This document shows, piece by piece, positions 8,609 to 17,734 of a DNA stretch of 64,000 nucleotides. How positions within the stretch are numbered: the stretch's first letter is position 1; every line of letters starts with the position of its first letter. This DNA is from Citrobacter freundii (GTDB lineage Bacteria > Bacteroidota > Bacteroidia > Chitinophagales > Chitinophagaceae), in assembly GCA_003243445.1 (NCBI GenBank), contig QFQQ01000003.1, positions 124,001 to 188,000 on the forward strand. Reading direction: 5' to 3'. The notes beneath the pieces were generated by a model, which did not search any database, had not been told where the DNA came from, and was given only the letters and a program-made list of their open reading frames with translations. The position numbers were made by a program, and so were the translations under genes.

Positions 8609-11446
8609 TTAGTGTGCTTCCAGCCAGTTTTGCCCTTCACCGCATTCAGCTATCACCGGTACTTCGTTTGGTAATGGTAATGCAGATTGCATATTTTCCA
8701 GGATCAATGGCTTGAGTTCTGCAACTTCTTCCTTTACGGCATCAAAAAGCAACTCATCATGTACCTGTAAGATCATCCTGCTTTTCATTTTCTCTTTCTT
8801 CATGGCAGCATGTACTTTTTGCATGGCCAGTTTGATCATATCGGCTGCGGTTCCCTGTATGGGTGAGTTGATCGCATTTCGCTCGGCAAAACCTCTCACC
8901 GTAAAATTAGCTGAGTTGATATCCTTCAACCAGCGTTTTCTCCCCATCAGCGTTTCTACATAACCATGTTCCCTGGCAAAGTTGATGGTGTTATCCATAT
9001 AAAGCTGGATGCCAGGGAATTGCTTTTTATAGCTATCAATGATCTCTTTTGCTTCCGTGCGTGAAATACCGAGATTGTCCGCCAGGCCGAAAGCCCCTTG
9101 ACCATAAATAATGCCGAAATTCACACTCTTCGCCTTGTAACGCATTTCCTTGGTTACCTCTTCTGGACTGGTATTAAACACCTTCGCTGCAGTTGCCGTA
9201 TGAATGTCAATACCTGATTTGAAGGCGTCACACATATTCACATCTCTGCTGATCGCCGCTACAATTCTTAATTCGATCTGTGAATAGTCCGCAGATAACA
9301 ACAGATGATTGGTATCGCGGGCTATGAACGCTTTTCTTATTTCCTTACCTCTTTCCGTTCTTACCGGAATATTTTGCAGGTTAGGATTGTTGCTGGCTAA
9401 CCTTCCTGTTACGGCAACGGCTTGGCCATAGGTAGTATGCACGCGGCCGGTCTTCGGATTGATCAGTGCCGGCAGTGAATCCACGTAGGTGGACTTCAAC
9501 TTCGTCAATTCCCGGAAAGCAAGAATATCCTCAACGATCTGGTTTCCTCTTGCCGCGAGTTTCAATAACACATCTTCACCCGTCTGATATTGCCCTGTTT
9601 TTGTTTTTTTGGCCGACGGATCAAGCTTCAACTTGTCAAACAACACTTCGCCCAGTTGTTTTGGCGAGGCGAGATTAAAGCGAACACCGGCTTTTTCATA
9701 TACATTCTCTTCGGCAATTTTTGCTTCTTTCTCCAGTTGTTTTGAATATTCATTTAAGAACGGCTCATCGATTTTTATTCCTTCAAACTCCATATCCACC
9801 AGCACTTTCACTAATGGAGTTTCTACTTCTTCAAATACGCGAACTACCTCTTTTGTTTTCAATAGCGGAGCGAACGTGTTTTTCAATTGGAGTGTAATGT
9901 CTGCATCTTCTGCTGCATAGTCTGTGATCTTCTCCAGTTCAACGTCGCGCATAGTACCCTGGGATTTTCCTTTCTTACCGATCAGCTCTTCGATATGAAC
10001 CGGTTCGTAACCGAGATATTTGTTGCTTAACAGGTCCATGCCCCGTTTGCCATCCGGTTCGATCACATAGTGTGCAAGCATGGTATCGAAGATCTTTCCA
10101 GGGAAATCGATGCCATACCATTTCAACACCAGCAGATCATATTTTGTGTTCTGACCGATCCAGGTCTTGTTTGCATCTGCAAACAATGGCTGAAAGTGCG
10201 CTAGAATTTCTTTCGTCCCCGTTTGGTCAGGAGGACAGGGCACGTAATATGCTTCGCCGGGTGTTATAGAAAAGCTTAGACCAACAAGCTCCGCGAGATT
10301 TGCATCGATACTGGTTGTTTCTGTATCAAAGCAGATCTCATCATGCTGCGAAAGCAATTCCACCAGTTCTTTGATTGCTTTATCACCCGTAACAGCAACG
10401 TACGTGTGTGGTGTGTTACTGATGTTCTTATCAACGGGAGCAACACTGTCATCGCTGTCGTCCGGTGTAGCCACAGCAGTTTTTGCTGGTGCTGCTTTTG
10501 CAGCCGGTGGTTCTATGATATTTCCAAAAAGATCTGTCTGTACTCCTTCGGGAGCAGTCTTTGTCTCACTGATCTCTTCTCCTAAAAGACGTTTGGCGAT
10601 CGTTTTGAATTCAAGTTCTGCAAAAACGCTTTTCAGTTTGTCTTTATCGGGTTCTTTGATCCTGAAGTCTTCCTCGTGAAAGGTGACCGGAACAGTGGTG
10701 ATGATCGTTGCCAGTTTTTTTGAAAGCAATGCATCTTCTTTTCCTTTTCTCACTTTTTCACCGAGCGCGCCTTTTATTTTATCAGCATTTTCAATTACAG
10801 CTTCAAGTGTGTTGTATTCTGCTAAAAGCTTAGCCGCTGTTTTTTCCCCTACGCCGGCAATACCAGGAATGTTATCGACTGCATCGCCCATCAGACCGAG
10901 AATGTCGATCACCTGCGAAACGTCTTTGATATTCCATTTTGCACAAACCTCTTCGGGTCCCATGATCTCTACATCCCCACCCTGGTAGCCTGGTTTGTAT
11001 ATTTTGATCTTTTCGCTTACCAGCTGACCATAGTCTTTATCCGGTGTGACCATGAACACTTCATAGCCGGCGGCCTCCGCCTGTTTACTTAATGTGCCGA
11101 TGATATCATCAGCTTCGTAGCCATCCAGTTCAATGCAGGGAATATTAAAAGCGGTGATGATCGCTTTGATATCCGGGATAGCTGCGGAGATATCTTCCGG
11201 AGCTTCCTGTCTGTTGGCTTTATAGGCTTCGAAATCGGTATGCCTTTCGGTGGGTGCGGAAGTATCAAAACAAACGGCCATGTGAGATGGCTTTTGTTTG
11301 TTGATCAATTCGACCAGTGTATTTGTAAAGCCAAACTGCGCGTTTGTGTTCTTACCTTTTGAAGTCAACCTCGGACTGCGTATCAGTGCATAATAGGCAC
11401 GGAATACAAGTGCCATCGCATCAAGTAAAAAGACCTTTTTTTCCAT
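8609..11446 (-). CDS. polA: DNA polymerase I
   Basis: A 945-residue family A polymerase with all three classical domains. The 5'-3' exonuclease is about 1-260 (LLDAMALVFRAYYAL, DGYEADDIIGT, GDAVDNIPGIAGVGEKTA). The 3'-5' exonuclease is about 345-530 with the catalytic acidic residues in place (CFDTETTSI, NTKYDLLVL, DYAAEDADITLQL), so proofreading is probably active. The polymerase domain has motif A DYSQIELRIVAAIS, motif B KSVNFGIIYGQG and motif C QVHDELLFDA. A Pro/Ala-rich linker separates the first two domains. A TACCTTAG box, close to the Bacteroidota -7 consensus, lies only 4 nt before the ATG. Confidence 0.98.
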   Translation of the reverse strand: MEKKVFLLDAMALVFRAYYALIRSPRLTSKGKNTNAQFGFTNTLVELINKQKPSHMAVCFDTSAPTERHTDFEAYKANRQEAPEDISAAIPDIKAIITAFNIPCIELDGYEADDIIGTLSKQAEAAGYEVFMVTPDKDYGQLVSEKIKIYKPGYQGGDVEIMGPEEVCAKWNIKDVSQVIDILGLMGDAVDNIPGIAGVGEKTAAKLLAEYNTLEAVIENADKIKGALGEKVRKGKEDALLSKKLATIITTVPVTFHEEDFRIKEPDKDKLKSVFAELEFKTIAKRLLGEEISETKTAPEGVQTDLFGNIIEPPAAKAAPAKTAVATPDDSDDSVAPVDKNISNTPHTYVAVTGDKAIKELVELLSQHDEICFDTETTSIDANLAELVGLSFSITPGEAYYVPCPPDQTGTKEILAHFQPLFADANKTWIGQNTKYDLLVLKWYGIDFPGKIFDTMLAHYVIEPDGKRGMDLLSNKYLGYEPVHIEELIGKKGKSQGTMRDVELEKITDYAAEDADITLQLKNTFAPLLKTKEVVRVFEEVETPLVKVLVDMEFEGIKIDEPFLNEYSKQLEKEAKIAEENVYEKAGVRFNLASPKQLGEVLFDKLKLDPSAKKTKTGQYQTGEDVLLKLAARGNQIVEDILAFRELTKLKSTYVDSLPALINPKTGRVHTTYGQAVAVTGRLASNNPNLQNIPVRTERGKEIRKAFIARDTNHLLLSADYSQIELRIVAAISRDVNMCDAFKSGIDIHTATAAKVFNTSPEEVTKEMRYKAKSVNFGIIYGQGAFGLADNLGISRTEAKEIIDSYKKQFPGIQLYMDNTINFAREHGYVETLMGRKRWLKDINSANFTVRGFAERNAINSPIQGTAADMIKLAMQKVHAAMKKEKMKSRMILQVHDELLFDAVKEEVAELKPLILENMQSALPLPNEVPVIAECGEGQNWLEAH

Positions 11447-11505
11447 GCTGCTAAGGTACTTATTTCAGGCTGTTATGGCAGCACCGGATAGAAGGTGAAA
11501 CTATC

Positions 11506-11742
11506 TTAATGTGTGGTTTTTGCCGGCAGGATCGCAGTGGTTTTGACCGGGCTTTCCGGTTGGTTTGGGTTCTGAATTGCCTTGCTATCGGTCAGCTCAC
11601 CGCTGAAAGCAGCAGGTTCCTGTTGTGTTTTAACAGCAGGCATGGATACCGCTGGATCTTTATAAATAAAATTCAGGTAAAGGGCGAAGAAGAGAAGATT
11701 GAATGCAAGGAAGTTCGCAACCTTGTGTACACGTTTTCTCAT
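11506..11742 (-). CDS. Small membrane-anchored hypothetical protein
   Basis: This 78-residue reading frame starts with a basic stretch and one hydrophobic segment (VANFLAFNLLFFALYLNFIY), then a Pro/Thr/Ala-rich polar tail. It is not recognised. It lies upstream of polA on the same strand with about 60 nt between. An equally long frame exists on the opposite strand, but this one has the more plausible composition (basic N-terminus, membrane helix, polar tail). It may not be a gene. Confidence 0.45.
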   Translation of the reverse strand: MRKRVHKVANFLAFNLLFFALYLNFIYKDPAVSMPAVKTQQEPAAFSGELTDSKAIQNPNQPESPVKTTAILPAKTTH

Positions 11743-12121
11743 AAATAATGGACTGGTGGTTTTTTAGTGGATAATGGTGGTGGTTCTGCCCGTAAAAGTA
11801 TACACATGAGAGATTACCGCCAATTAACCGGGCAAAAGCCTTGAAAAATTGAGAACATTCCCTAGAGGTCGTCAGGTAAAACTACGAATGGGTGGTGGTT
11901 GGGTTCATGGTTTGGGAGGTTTGGAAAGTTTCGGAGGTTTGGTAGGTTGAATTCGAAGTAACTGTTGCTTTTCGAACGCGGGGGTTTGTTCTGATTTGAA
12001 AAAGAACAGACATTCAGCAAACCAAACTGAACATGACTTGGGCCAGATAAAAAGATAAATCCGCAGTCCGGCGCTACTTACCGGACAGTGATAGCACAAG
12101 ACCTGCATACCTTGAAACTGG
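11743..12121. other. Gene-free spacer with a single nonamer array
   Basis: A 379-nt spacer between the small membrane protein and uvrB. At 11910-11948 a run of four nonamers begins (GTTTGGGAG, GTTTGGAAA, GTTTCGGAG, GTTTGGTAG), the same period as the arrays at 18520 and 39383, but I see no convincing complementary arm nearby. A 67-aa frame on the minus strand at 11905-12108 covers the array and is not credible as a gene. Confidence 0.55.
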
Positions 12122-14161
12122 CTATTTCTTCATCTCCTCAAGTTTTTTTTGCAGGCTGAACATTTCGTCTCTAAGGCGGGCAGCCTCCATAAAGTCCAGG
12201 TCACGGGCGGCTTTTTCCATATCCTTACGGATCCGGGCGATTGCCTTTTCCGCTTGCGGGATGGTTTTATATTCGGCCTGCTCGTCGGCGACTACCGGTA
12301 CCAGATCTTCATCCGGCGCAACCGCATAAGGGTTCGCAGGATCATATCCTTTGATATCCAGCACAGAGGTTTGAGCAAATACCTGTTGTTTTGATTTGGA
12401 AACGGTTCTCGGAGTGATGCCATGCTCCAGGTTATAAGCCATCTGTTTTTCGCGGCGACGGGTTGTTTCATCGATCGTTTTCTGCATACTCTCCGTCATT
12501 TTATCTGCATAAAAGATCACTCTGCCATCTACATTCCGGGCCGCGCGGCCTGCTGTTTGCGTCAATGATTTTTCATTGCGGAGAAAACCTTCCTTGTCCG
12601 CATCAAGAATAGCCACCAGTGACACTTCCGGCAGATCAAGGCCTTCCCGCAGGAGGTTTACACCAACAAGTACATCGATCTCTCCCAGCCGCAACTGGCG
12701 GAGGATCTCAACCCGGTCAAGTGTATCCACTTCACTATGGATATATTTCGATTTGATGTTGATGCGATGAAGATATTTATCCATCTCTTCCGCCATCCGT
12801 TTGGTAAGCGTGGTAACCAATACGCGATCGCCTTTTTTCACGGTTTTATCGATCTCATCCAACAGGTCATCTATCTGGTTAACACTTGGCCTTATCTCTA
12901 TCGGAGGATCAAGCAAACCTGTTGGTCGTACGACCTGTTCAACCACTACGCCGCCGGTTTTTTCCAGTTCATAATCATCCGGTGTTGCCGAAACATACAC
13001 CACCTGGTTCATCATCGATTCAAATTCATGAAAGTTCAACGGACGGTTATCCAATGCACTGGGAAGACGGAATCCGTAATCTACCAGAATCAGCTTCCGG
13101 CTACGGTCACCGCCATACATACCGCTGACCTGCGGTACTGTCTGATGGCTCTCATCGATCACGCAGATAAAGTCTTTGGGAAAATAATCCAGCAAACAGA
13201 ATGGTCTTGTTCCTGGTACACGCCGGTCGAAGAAGCGGGAGTAGTTTTCAATACCGTTGCAATAACCCAGTTCTTTGATCATTTCAATATCATATTCGAC
13301 ACGTTCTTTCAGCCGCTGAGCTTCGATCAGTTTCCCATTGCTTTTGAAATAATCAACCTGTGCACCCATCTCGTCCTGGATCTCGTAGATCACCTGTTGC
13401 ATGATATCTTTTGGGGCGACATAAAGATTTGCAGGAAAGATGGCGGCATTCTCCATTTTCCCGATACGCTTGCTTGTCACTACATCAATACTTTCGATGT
13501 CTTCAATTTCATCTCCGAAGAAAGTAACGCGGTAGCCGTAATCAACATAAGGCAGGTTGATATCAACAGTATCTCCTTTTACACGGAATGTTCCGCGATT
13601 GAATTCGATCGTCGTACGATTATAAAGAGAATTAACAAGAGCATGCAGAAATGCCTGTCTTGAGATCGTTTGATTTTTTGCGATCCGGATGATCCCGTTC
13701 TCATAATCGGTTGGGTTTCCCATACCGTAAATGCAACTCACAGATGCCACGACAATGATATCACGTCTTCCGCTCAGCAAACTTGTTGTAGCCCTTAGAC
13801 GAAGCTTATCCAACTCGTCATTGATGCTAAGATCCTTTTCAATATATACATCGCTAACGGGGAGATAAGCCTCCGGTTGATAGTAATCGTAATATGATAC
13901 GAAGTATTCAACGGCATTCTCCGGGAAAAACTGTCTGAACTCTCCGTATAATTGAGCTACCAGTGTTTTATTATGTGTGATGACCAACGTGGGGCGTTGC
14001 ACATTCTGGATCACGTTCGCGATGGTATATGTTTTACCGCTACCGGTTACGCCCAACAAGGTCTGATAATTTTCTCCCGTAAGTATGCCTTCGGTCAGTT
14101 GACGGATTGCTTCCGGCTGGTCGCCGGCTGGAGGAAATGGGGAGTTTAATTTGAATGCCAT
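12122..14161 (-). CDS. uvrB: Excinuclease ABC subunit B
   Basis: A 679-residue UvrB of normal length, the DNA-loading helicase of nucleotide excision repair. Walker A is GVTGSGKT (about 37-44); the damage-verifying beta-hairpin has the YYDYYQPEAYLP signature (about 91-102); the DEAD-like motif is VIDESHQTVPQVSGMYGGDR; and helicase motifs V/VI include GVNLLREGLDLPEVSLV and QTAGRAARN. A C-terminal UVR motif (about 640-675, KAARDLDFMEAARLRDEM) is the UvrC contact. A TAACTTTG box lies 7 nt before the ATG. No uvrA or uvrC is in the window. Confidence 0.98.
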   Translation of the reverse strand: MAFKLNSPFPPAGDQPEAIRQLTEGILTGENYQTLLGVTGSGKTYTIANVIQNVQRPTLVITHNKTLVAQLYGEFRQFFPENAVEYFVSYYDYYQPEAYLPVSDVYIEKDLSINDELDKLRLRATTSLLSGRRDIIVVASVSCIYGMGNPTDYENGIIRIAKNQTISRQAFLHALVNSLYNRTTIEFNRGTFRVKGDTVDINLPYVDYGYRVTFFGDEIEDIESIDVVTSKRIGKMENAAIFPANLYVAPKDIMQQVIYEIQDEMGAQVDYFKSNGKLIEAQRLKERVEYDIEMIKELGYCNGIENYSRFFDRRVPGTRPFCLLDYFPKDFICVIDESHQTVPQVSGMYGGDRSRKLILVDYGFRLPSALDNRPLNFHEFESMMNQVVYVSATPDDYELEKTGGVVVEQVVRPTGLLDPPIEIRPSVNQIDDLLDEIDKTVKKGDRVLVTTLTKRMAEEMDKYLHRINIKSKYIHSEVDTLDRVEILRQLRLGEIDVLVGVNLLREGLDLPEVSLVAILDADKEGFLRNEKSLTQTAGRAARNVDGRVIFYADKMTESMQKTIDETTRRREKQMAYNLEHGITPRTVSKSKQQVFAQTSVLDIKGYDPANPYAVAPDEDLVPVVADEQAEYKTIPQAEKAIARIRKDMEKAARDLDFMEAARLRDEMFSLQKKLEEMKK

Positions 14162-14538
14162 AGGTGATCAAAGTTACCGCATTCAGCGGGCAAAAAATGT
14201 GCAAGGTTCTGCTGTATTGGGAAGTCCTGCGAAACTATAAAGCAGGATCATATAAAAATTTTCTCATCCTTGTGACTGGTGCAACATTGTTTAATTGTAA
14301 AAGGATAATGATCAGGACTGTGGTCAGTTCAGTAATGCATTATTAACTGGCGATGATGGCGAAGCGAAATAGCTTAACCAGTGAAAGATCCCAGACTTCG
14401 ACCGCCGGATTGCAGAGGCAGAACGGGGTAAGCCGCATTCAACATCCTGCACGATAAACCGGAAGCTTCGATCTGCAGGTGATGCGTAACTGTTACAATT
14501 GCATTGACACTCTGTTCCTGTTCGCAGCGTAAAAGATT
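14162..14538. other. Gene-free spacer between mgsA and uvrB
   Basis: A 377-nt spacer. It contains the uvrB promoter-like box at its left end and short imperfect hairpins (TCCTGC/GCAGGA near 14225-14252). The only long frame (60 aa, 14164-14346) has no protein-like pattern. No RNA gene or terminator with a T-run is evident after mgsA. Confidence 0.5.
14169..14176 (-). promoter_or_regulatory. TAnnTTTG-type -7 promoter box of uvrB
   Basis: The minus strand reads TAACTTTG, a full match to the Bacteroidota -7 consensus TAnnTTTG, ending 7 nt before the uvrB ATG. Transcription would begin almost at the start codon. A T-rich stretch lies upstream, but no clear TTTG -33 element at the usual spacing is present. 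Confidence 0.5.
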
Positions 14539-14985
14539 CTATCGTTTCAGCCTGTTGAGGTAGGATGAATAGTCTGGTAATGTTGGTTGATATTCGCTGT
14601 ACATGAGCGGCGACGTAAGCATAAAGTCTGCGGTTGACCGGTTACAGGCTGTAGGTATATTCCAGGTGGCCGCAACACGGAGCAGGGCCTTGATATCCGG
14701 ATCATGCGGCTGTGCTTCCATGGGATCCCAGAAAAAGATCAGTACATCCAGTTTTCCTTCTGCAATGCTTGCTCCTATTTGCTGATCACCACCAAGCGGA
14801 CCGCTCAAAAACTTCGCGATCGGCTGATTCAATGAAGACTCCAGCAATGTTCCTGTTGTGCCGGTGGCATAAAGACTGTGTTTGGACAATGCTTCCCTGT
14901 TGAAATATGCCCAGTCTATCAGTTCGTTCTTCATATTGTCGTGGGCAACAAGGGCGATCCGTTTAACAGTGTTCAATATCCGCAT
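14539..14985 (-). CDS. mgsA: Methylglyoxal synthase
   Basis: A 148-residue enzyme converting dihydroxyacetone phosphate to methylglyoxal and phosphate, a bypass of lower glycolysis. The phosphate-binding TGTTG (41-45) and the signature SGPLGGDQQIG (61-71), with catalytic Asp67, are intact, as are His15 in LVAHDNMK and the WDPMEAQPHDPDI segment (86-98). Length is typical of the family. It is a single gene located between uvrB and a YceI gene on the same strand, with no operon partner evident. Confidence 0.97.
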   Translation of the reverse strand: MRILNTVKRIALVAHDNMKNELIDWAYFNREALSKHSLYATGTTGTLLESSLNQPIAKFLSGPLGGDQQIGASIAEGKLDVLIFFWDPMEAQPHDPDIKALLRVAATWNIPTACNRSTADFMLTSPLMYSEYQPTLPDYSSYLNRLKR

Positions 14986-15005
14986 AACTTAGAAATTAAA
15001 AGTGC

Positions 15006-15147
15006 TTAAAGCTAAGAGTTTAAAAGAAAAAAAGAGTTAAAAGAGGGTTTTTATATAAAAGCGGTCTGGCCTCAATGTGTCAAATGCAAAAGGGATGGCC
15101 GAAAGCCATCCCTTTTTATCTCTTTATCTCTTTTATCTCTTAGCTTT
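15006..15147. repeat. Long inverted repeat IR3 enclosing a terminator
   Basis: The purine-rich arm 15006-15047 pairs with 15111-15147; the first ten bases (AAGCTAAGAG) match perfectly, and the rest is a run of GATAAA/AGAG words. The right arm overlaps the stop codon of the YceI gene. A perfect terminator hairpin sits in the loop at 15088-15116. Confidence 0.75.
15088..15117. terminator. Rho-independent terminator of the YceI gene
   Basis: AAAAGGGATGGC (15088-15099) and GCCATCCCTTTT (15105-15116) form a perfect 12-bp stem with a CGAAA loop, ending in T-runs on both strands. It follows the YceI gene (minus strand) by about 23 nt. Confidence 0.88.
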
Positions 15148-15688
15148 TGAAATCTGCGCTAACAGTCACTTTTGGTTCTTTTGCCACTTTACCGCCGTCG
15201 ATTGGAGCGCCGGAAATACCATAATCAGCCAGTTTCAGAGAGAAATTAGATGTAGCCGTGATCACACCACCTTTTACTACGATTGTTGCAGGAGCTTTGA
15301 TCTTTTGTTCAACGCCTTTTACAGCAAGGGTTCCTTCAACGGTTGTATTGTATGAGCCGTCTTTAGAGAAGTTTACTTTTGATGCGTCAACGATGTTGCC
15401 CTTAAATGTAAAAGTTGGGAATTTGTCGGAGTCCAACCATTTTTCTCCGTTGAAGTGTTGCTGAATGGTTGGGTTCGCAAAAGCGAAGTTTTTTACTGCT
15501 GCTTCGAATGCAACGGATCCTGTTTTTGTGTCGAGAGCTGCAACGACAGTTTTGTTTTCAGCTTTTGGGAGGTTGTCGATAGAAGTGCTTGCATCGAATG
15601 CAACAGTAGCTGAAGTTGTCGTTTTCTTTTGAGCGAACAGGGTGCCGGTAACAGCAATTAACGCTAAAGCGATGATAGTTTTTTTCAT
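15140..15688 (-). CDS. YceI family periplasmic protein
   Basis: A 182-residue protein with a signal peptide (1-19, MKKTIIALALIAVTGTLFA). The rest matches the YceI lipocalin-like domain: IDNLPKAENKTVVAALDTKT near the start, FNGEKWLDSDKFPTFTFKG in the middle and LADYGISGAPIDGGKV near the end. YceI proteins bind isoprenoid-like lipids in an extended barrel; the ligand here is unknown. The next gene upstream on the same strand encodes an OB-fold membrane-anchored protein 28 nt away, so the two may be co-transcribed. Confidence 0.92.
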   Translation of the reverse strand: MKKTIIALALIAVTGTLFAQKKTTTSATVAFDASTSIDNLPKAENKTVVAALDTKTGSVAFEAAVKNFAFANPTIQQHFNGEKWLDSDKFPTFTFKGNIVDASKVNFSKDGSYNTTVEGTLAVKGVEQKIKAPATIVVKGGVITATSNFSLKLADYGISGAPIDGGKVAKEPKVTVSADFKS

Positions 15689-15716
15689 GATTGTGTTTTT
15701 TAAAAGGGGTGTTTGG

Positions 15717-16196
15717 TTATTTTGTTTTATTTAATGCGCTTCTTTTGAAGTCTACTTTTTCAACGCCAAGGATCTCGCTGAATGTGCCGCCACTGCAGGA
15801 GCCCTTGATCGATACGGCCTCACCTTCTTTAAGTTTTTTTGCTTCTGCTGCGTGTTGTTCCTGGAAGGCGAAGATCACATATGACCCGGTTGTAGTATCT
15901 ACGAATTTCACATTTGTTGTTGCTGAATCGGCAGGCTCCACGGCAGAAATTGTGCCGTTTACAACTATGATCTTATCGCGGTATTTCGCGTTGGCTGCGG
16001 AATCACTTTTTAGAAATTCCTGTATGAAGGCAGGGAATTCAACAGTATAATCCGCTTTCACTTCATTTGTGTCGTCAAATTTTTGCGTAGCGAAATAGAT
16101 ATAGATTGCTGCCAAAACGACTACGAGGATGAGGATCGACCAAAGGATCCTTTTTTTCCATGGTGACCGTTTTTTAACAGGTACAACTGGTATCAT
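15717..16196 (-). CDS. Membrane-anchored OB-fold (tRNA_anti-like) protein
   Basis: This 159-residue protein has one N-terminal membrane span (about 17-34, RILWSILILVVVLAAIYIYF) after a basic segment. The outer part resembles the tRNA_anti-like OB-fold family: YRDKIIVVNGTISAVEPADS, a strand TGSYVIFAFQEQ and GEAVSIKGSCSGG followed by the closing helix. In this family the fold is exported and is not tied to tRNA. It lies directly upstream of the YceI gene on the same strand, so an envelope role is likely; the biochemical function is unknown. Confidence 0.8.
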   Translation of the reverse strand: MIPVVPVKKRSPWKKRILWSILILVVVLAAIYIYFATQKFDDTNEVKADYTVEFPAFIQEFLKSDSAANAKYRDKIIVVNGTISAVEPADSATTNVKFVDTTTGSYVIFAFQEQHAAEAKKLKEGEAVSIKGSCSGGTFSEILGVEKVDFKRSALNKTK

Positions 16197-16298
16197 GTGG
16201 TTTGTTTAAACGATTCGACTGGTGATTGGTTCACCGGTTTAGTAGACAAATATACAATGTTTAAACATTGATATTCGTTCTTAGTTCTTAAAATAAAT

Positions 16299-16332
16299 AA
16301 AAAAAGCCGTCCGCCAAAAGGCAGACAGCTTG
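16299..16332 (-). terminator. Rho-independent terminator of recA
   Basis: On the minus strand, AGCTGTCTGCC and GGCGGACGGCT form a stem with G-T pairs and a TTTT loop, followed by TTTTTTTATT. It lies about 50 nt after the recA stop. Confidence 0.8.
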
Positions 16333-16378
16333 TATTTACTAACCCATTCGTAGGCCGAAGAGCCTGCGAATGAGATGT

Positions 16379-17413
16379 TTAAGCTGATTGTACTTCTTTG
16401 ATCTTTTCCCTGATCTTGGTTTCTATTTCTTTAGCCAGTTCAGGATTATCGATCAGCAATTGTTTTACTGCTTCACGTCCCTGCCCGAGTTTATCGCTAT
16501 TATAGCTAAACCAGGATCCGCTTTTTTGTACGATGCCCAATTCGACGCCCATGTCAATGATCTCTCCTGTTTTTGAAACGCCTTCCCCGAAGATGATATC
16601 GAATTCAGCGGCTCTGAACGGAGGTGCAACTTTATTCTTAACGACCTTTACCTTCACCCGGTTGCCTATTGCCTCATCTCCGTCTTTGATCTGTGAGCTC
16701 CGACGGATGTCAAGCCTTACAGATGCATAGAATTTCAGCGCATTACCACCGGTTGTTGTTTCAGGGTTGCCGAACATCACACCGATCTTCTCACGAAGCT
16801 GGTTGATGAATATACAGATCGTATTTGTCTTTGCAATGGTTGCAGTGAGCTTTCGCAAAGCCTGGCTCATCAGCCTGGCCTGCAGACCCATTTTGCTGTC
16901 GCCCATTTCGCCTTCCAGTTCACCTTTTGGGACCAGGGCTGCTACCGAATCGATCACCACTACGTCCAGCGCTCCGGAAAGGATCAGACGGTCAGCGATT
17001 TCAAGCGCCTGCTCACCGTAATCCGGTTGGGAGATCAGCAGGTTATCCACATCCACACCCAGTTTCTGAGCATAGGAACTATCAAAAGCATGTTCGGCGT
17101 CGATGATCGCACACATTCCGCCTTTTTTCTGCGCCTCAGCAATGACGTGCGTTGCGATCGTTGTTTTACCAGAAGATTCCGGTCCATAGATCTCGACCAC
17201 CCGGCCTCTTGGCAGACCACCGATACCCAAAGCCACATCCAGGCCTATAGAACCAGTGGATACAACTTCCTGCGTGTTCTCACCACGCTCATTCATCATC
17301 ATCACACTTCCCTTACCAAAATCTTTTTCGATCTTATCCATGGTAAGTTTCAATGCTTTCAGCTTTTCATTATTGCTTGACATATCGGTAGTAGTTTTTT
17401 CTGTTTTTGCCAT
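16379..17413 (-). CDS. recA: Recombinase RecA
   Basis: A 344-residue RecA, the ATP-dependent strand-exchange protein that also triggers LexA-type cleavage. Walker A is GPESSGKTTI (about 77-86), followed by the AEHAFD segment, Walker B LDVVVIDSVAAL, the L1 region and the L2/Q motif (NQLREKIGVMFGNPETTTGG). The C-terminus ends EIETKIREKIKEVQSA, without the acidic tail found in the Escherichia coli protein. A TTG two codons upstream (17419) is in frame, but the ATG at 17413 is preferred. A TAATTTTG box lies 3 nt before this ATG. Confidence 0.98.
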   Translation of the reverse strand: MAKTEKTTTDMSSNNEKLKALKLTMDKIEKDFGKGSVMMMNERGENTQEVVSTGSIGLDVALGIGGLPRGRVVEIYGPESSGKTTIATHVIAEAQKKGGMCAIIDAEHAFDSSYAQKLGVDVDNLLISQPDYGEQALEIADRLILSGALDVVVIDSVAALVPKGELEGEMGDSKMGLQARLMSQALRKLTATIAKTNTICIFINQLREKIGVMFGNPETTTGGNALKFYASVRLDIRRSSQIKDGDEAIGNRVKVKVVKNKVAPPFRAAEFDIIFGEGVSKTGEIIDMGVELGIVQKSGSWFSYNSDKLGQGREAVKQLLIDNPELAKEIETKIREKIKEVQSA

Positions 17414-17416
17414 GTC

Positions 17417-17424
17417 CAAAATTA
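17417..17424 (-). promoter_or_regulatory. TAnnTTTG-type -7 promoter box of recA
   Basis: The minus strand reads TAATTTTG, a full match to TAnnTTTG, ending 3 nt before the recA ATG. If used, the mRNA would be leaderless or nearly so. A T-rich stretch (ATTTTTAG) lies about 22-29 nt upstream of the box. Confidence 0.5.
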
Positions 17425-17534
17425 GGATTTACGTAGTGCCGGGCTAAAAATGTTATGAACAGAACAAAACTAAAGCATTTAGCAATATGTTGCTAATTTT
17501 TTTTGGAAAAAATCATTGTTTGGTGTAAGAAAGG

Positions 17535-17734
17535 GTCGGTGGTCGATGTTGGACTGTGTCCGCCGAAGCGGTAGCGTAGGAGGATAGTCGATGGTCGAGT
17601 TCCGCAAATTGAAATATCCGTATTAAGGAAGGTTGGTTGAATAATACGGCATGGGCAGACTGCGTCAACCCGAAGGTTCGACCATCCTTCTACGCTACCG
17701 TTTCTGTGGACGCAGTTCAACATCGGTCATCGTC
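17535..17734. repeat. Long inverted repeat IR4 between recA and the PAP2-like gene
   Basis: Arms 17535-17603 and 17671-17734 are complementary over about 65 nt at roughly 75-80 % by eye, including the shared core CGGTAGCGTAG and GATGTTG-AACTG-type words. The right arm runs to the stop codon of the PAP2-like gene. With its flanks it fills the gap between that gene and recA (320 nt); no gene is seen there, and a 76-aa frame at 17493-17723 lies across the repeat. Confidence 0.75.

Noticed and set aside
11905..12108. A 67-aa frame upstream of the polA region
   Set aside because: It covers the orphan nonamer array (ending PPKLSKPPKP) and has no supporting context.
12737..13663. A 308-aa open frame on the plus strand
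   Set aside because: It lies wholly antisense to uvrB, whose motifs are complete; the predicted protein has no domain-like pattern.
17493..17723. A 76-aa frame between recA and the PAP2-like gene
   Set aside because: It lies across inverted repeat IR4 and shows no protein-like composition.
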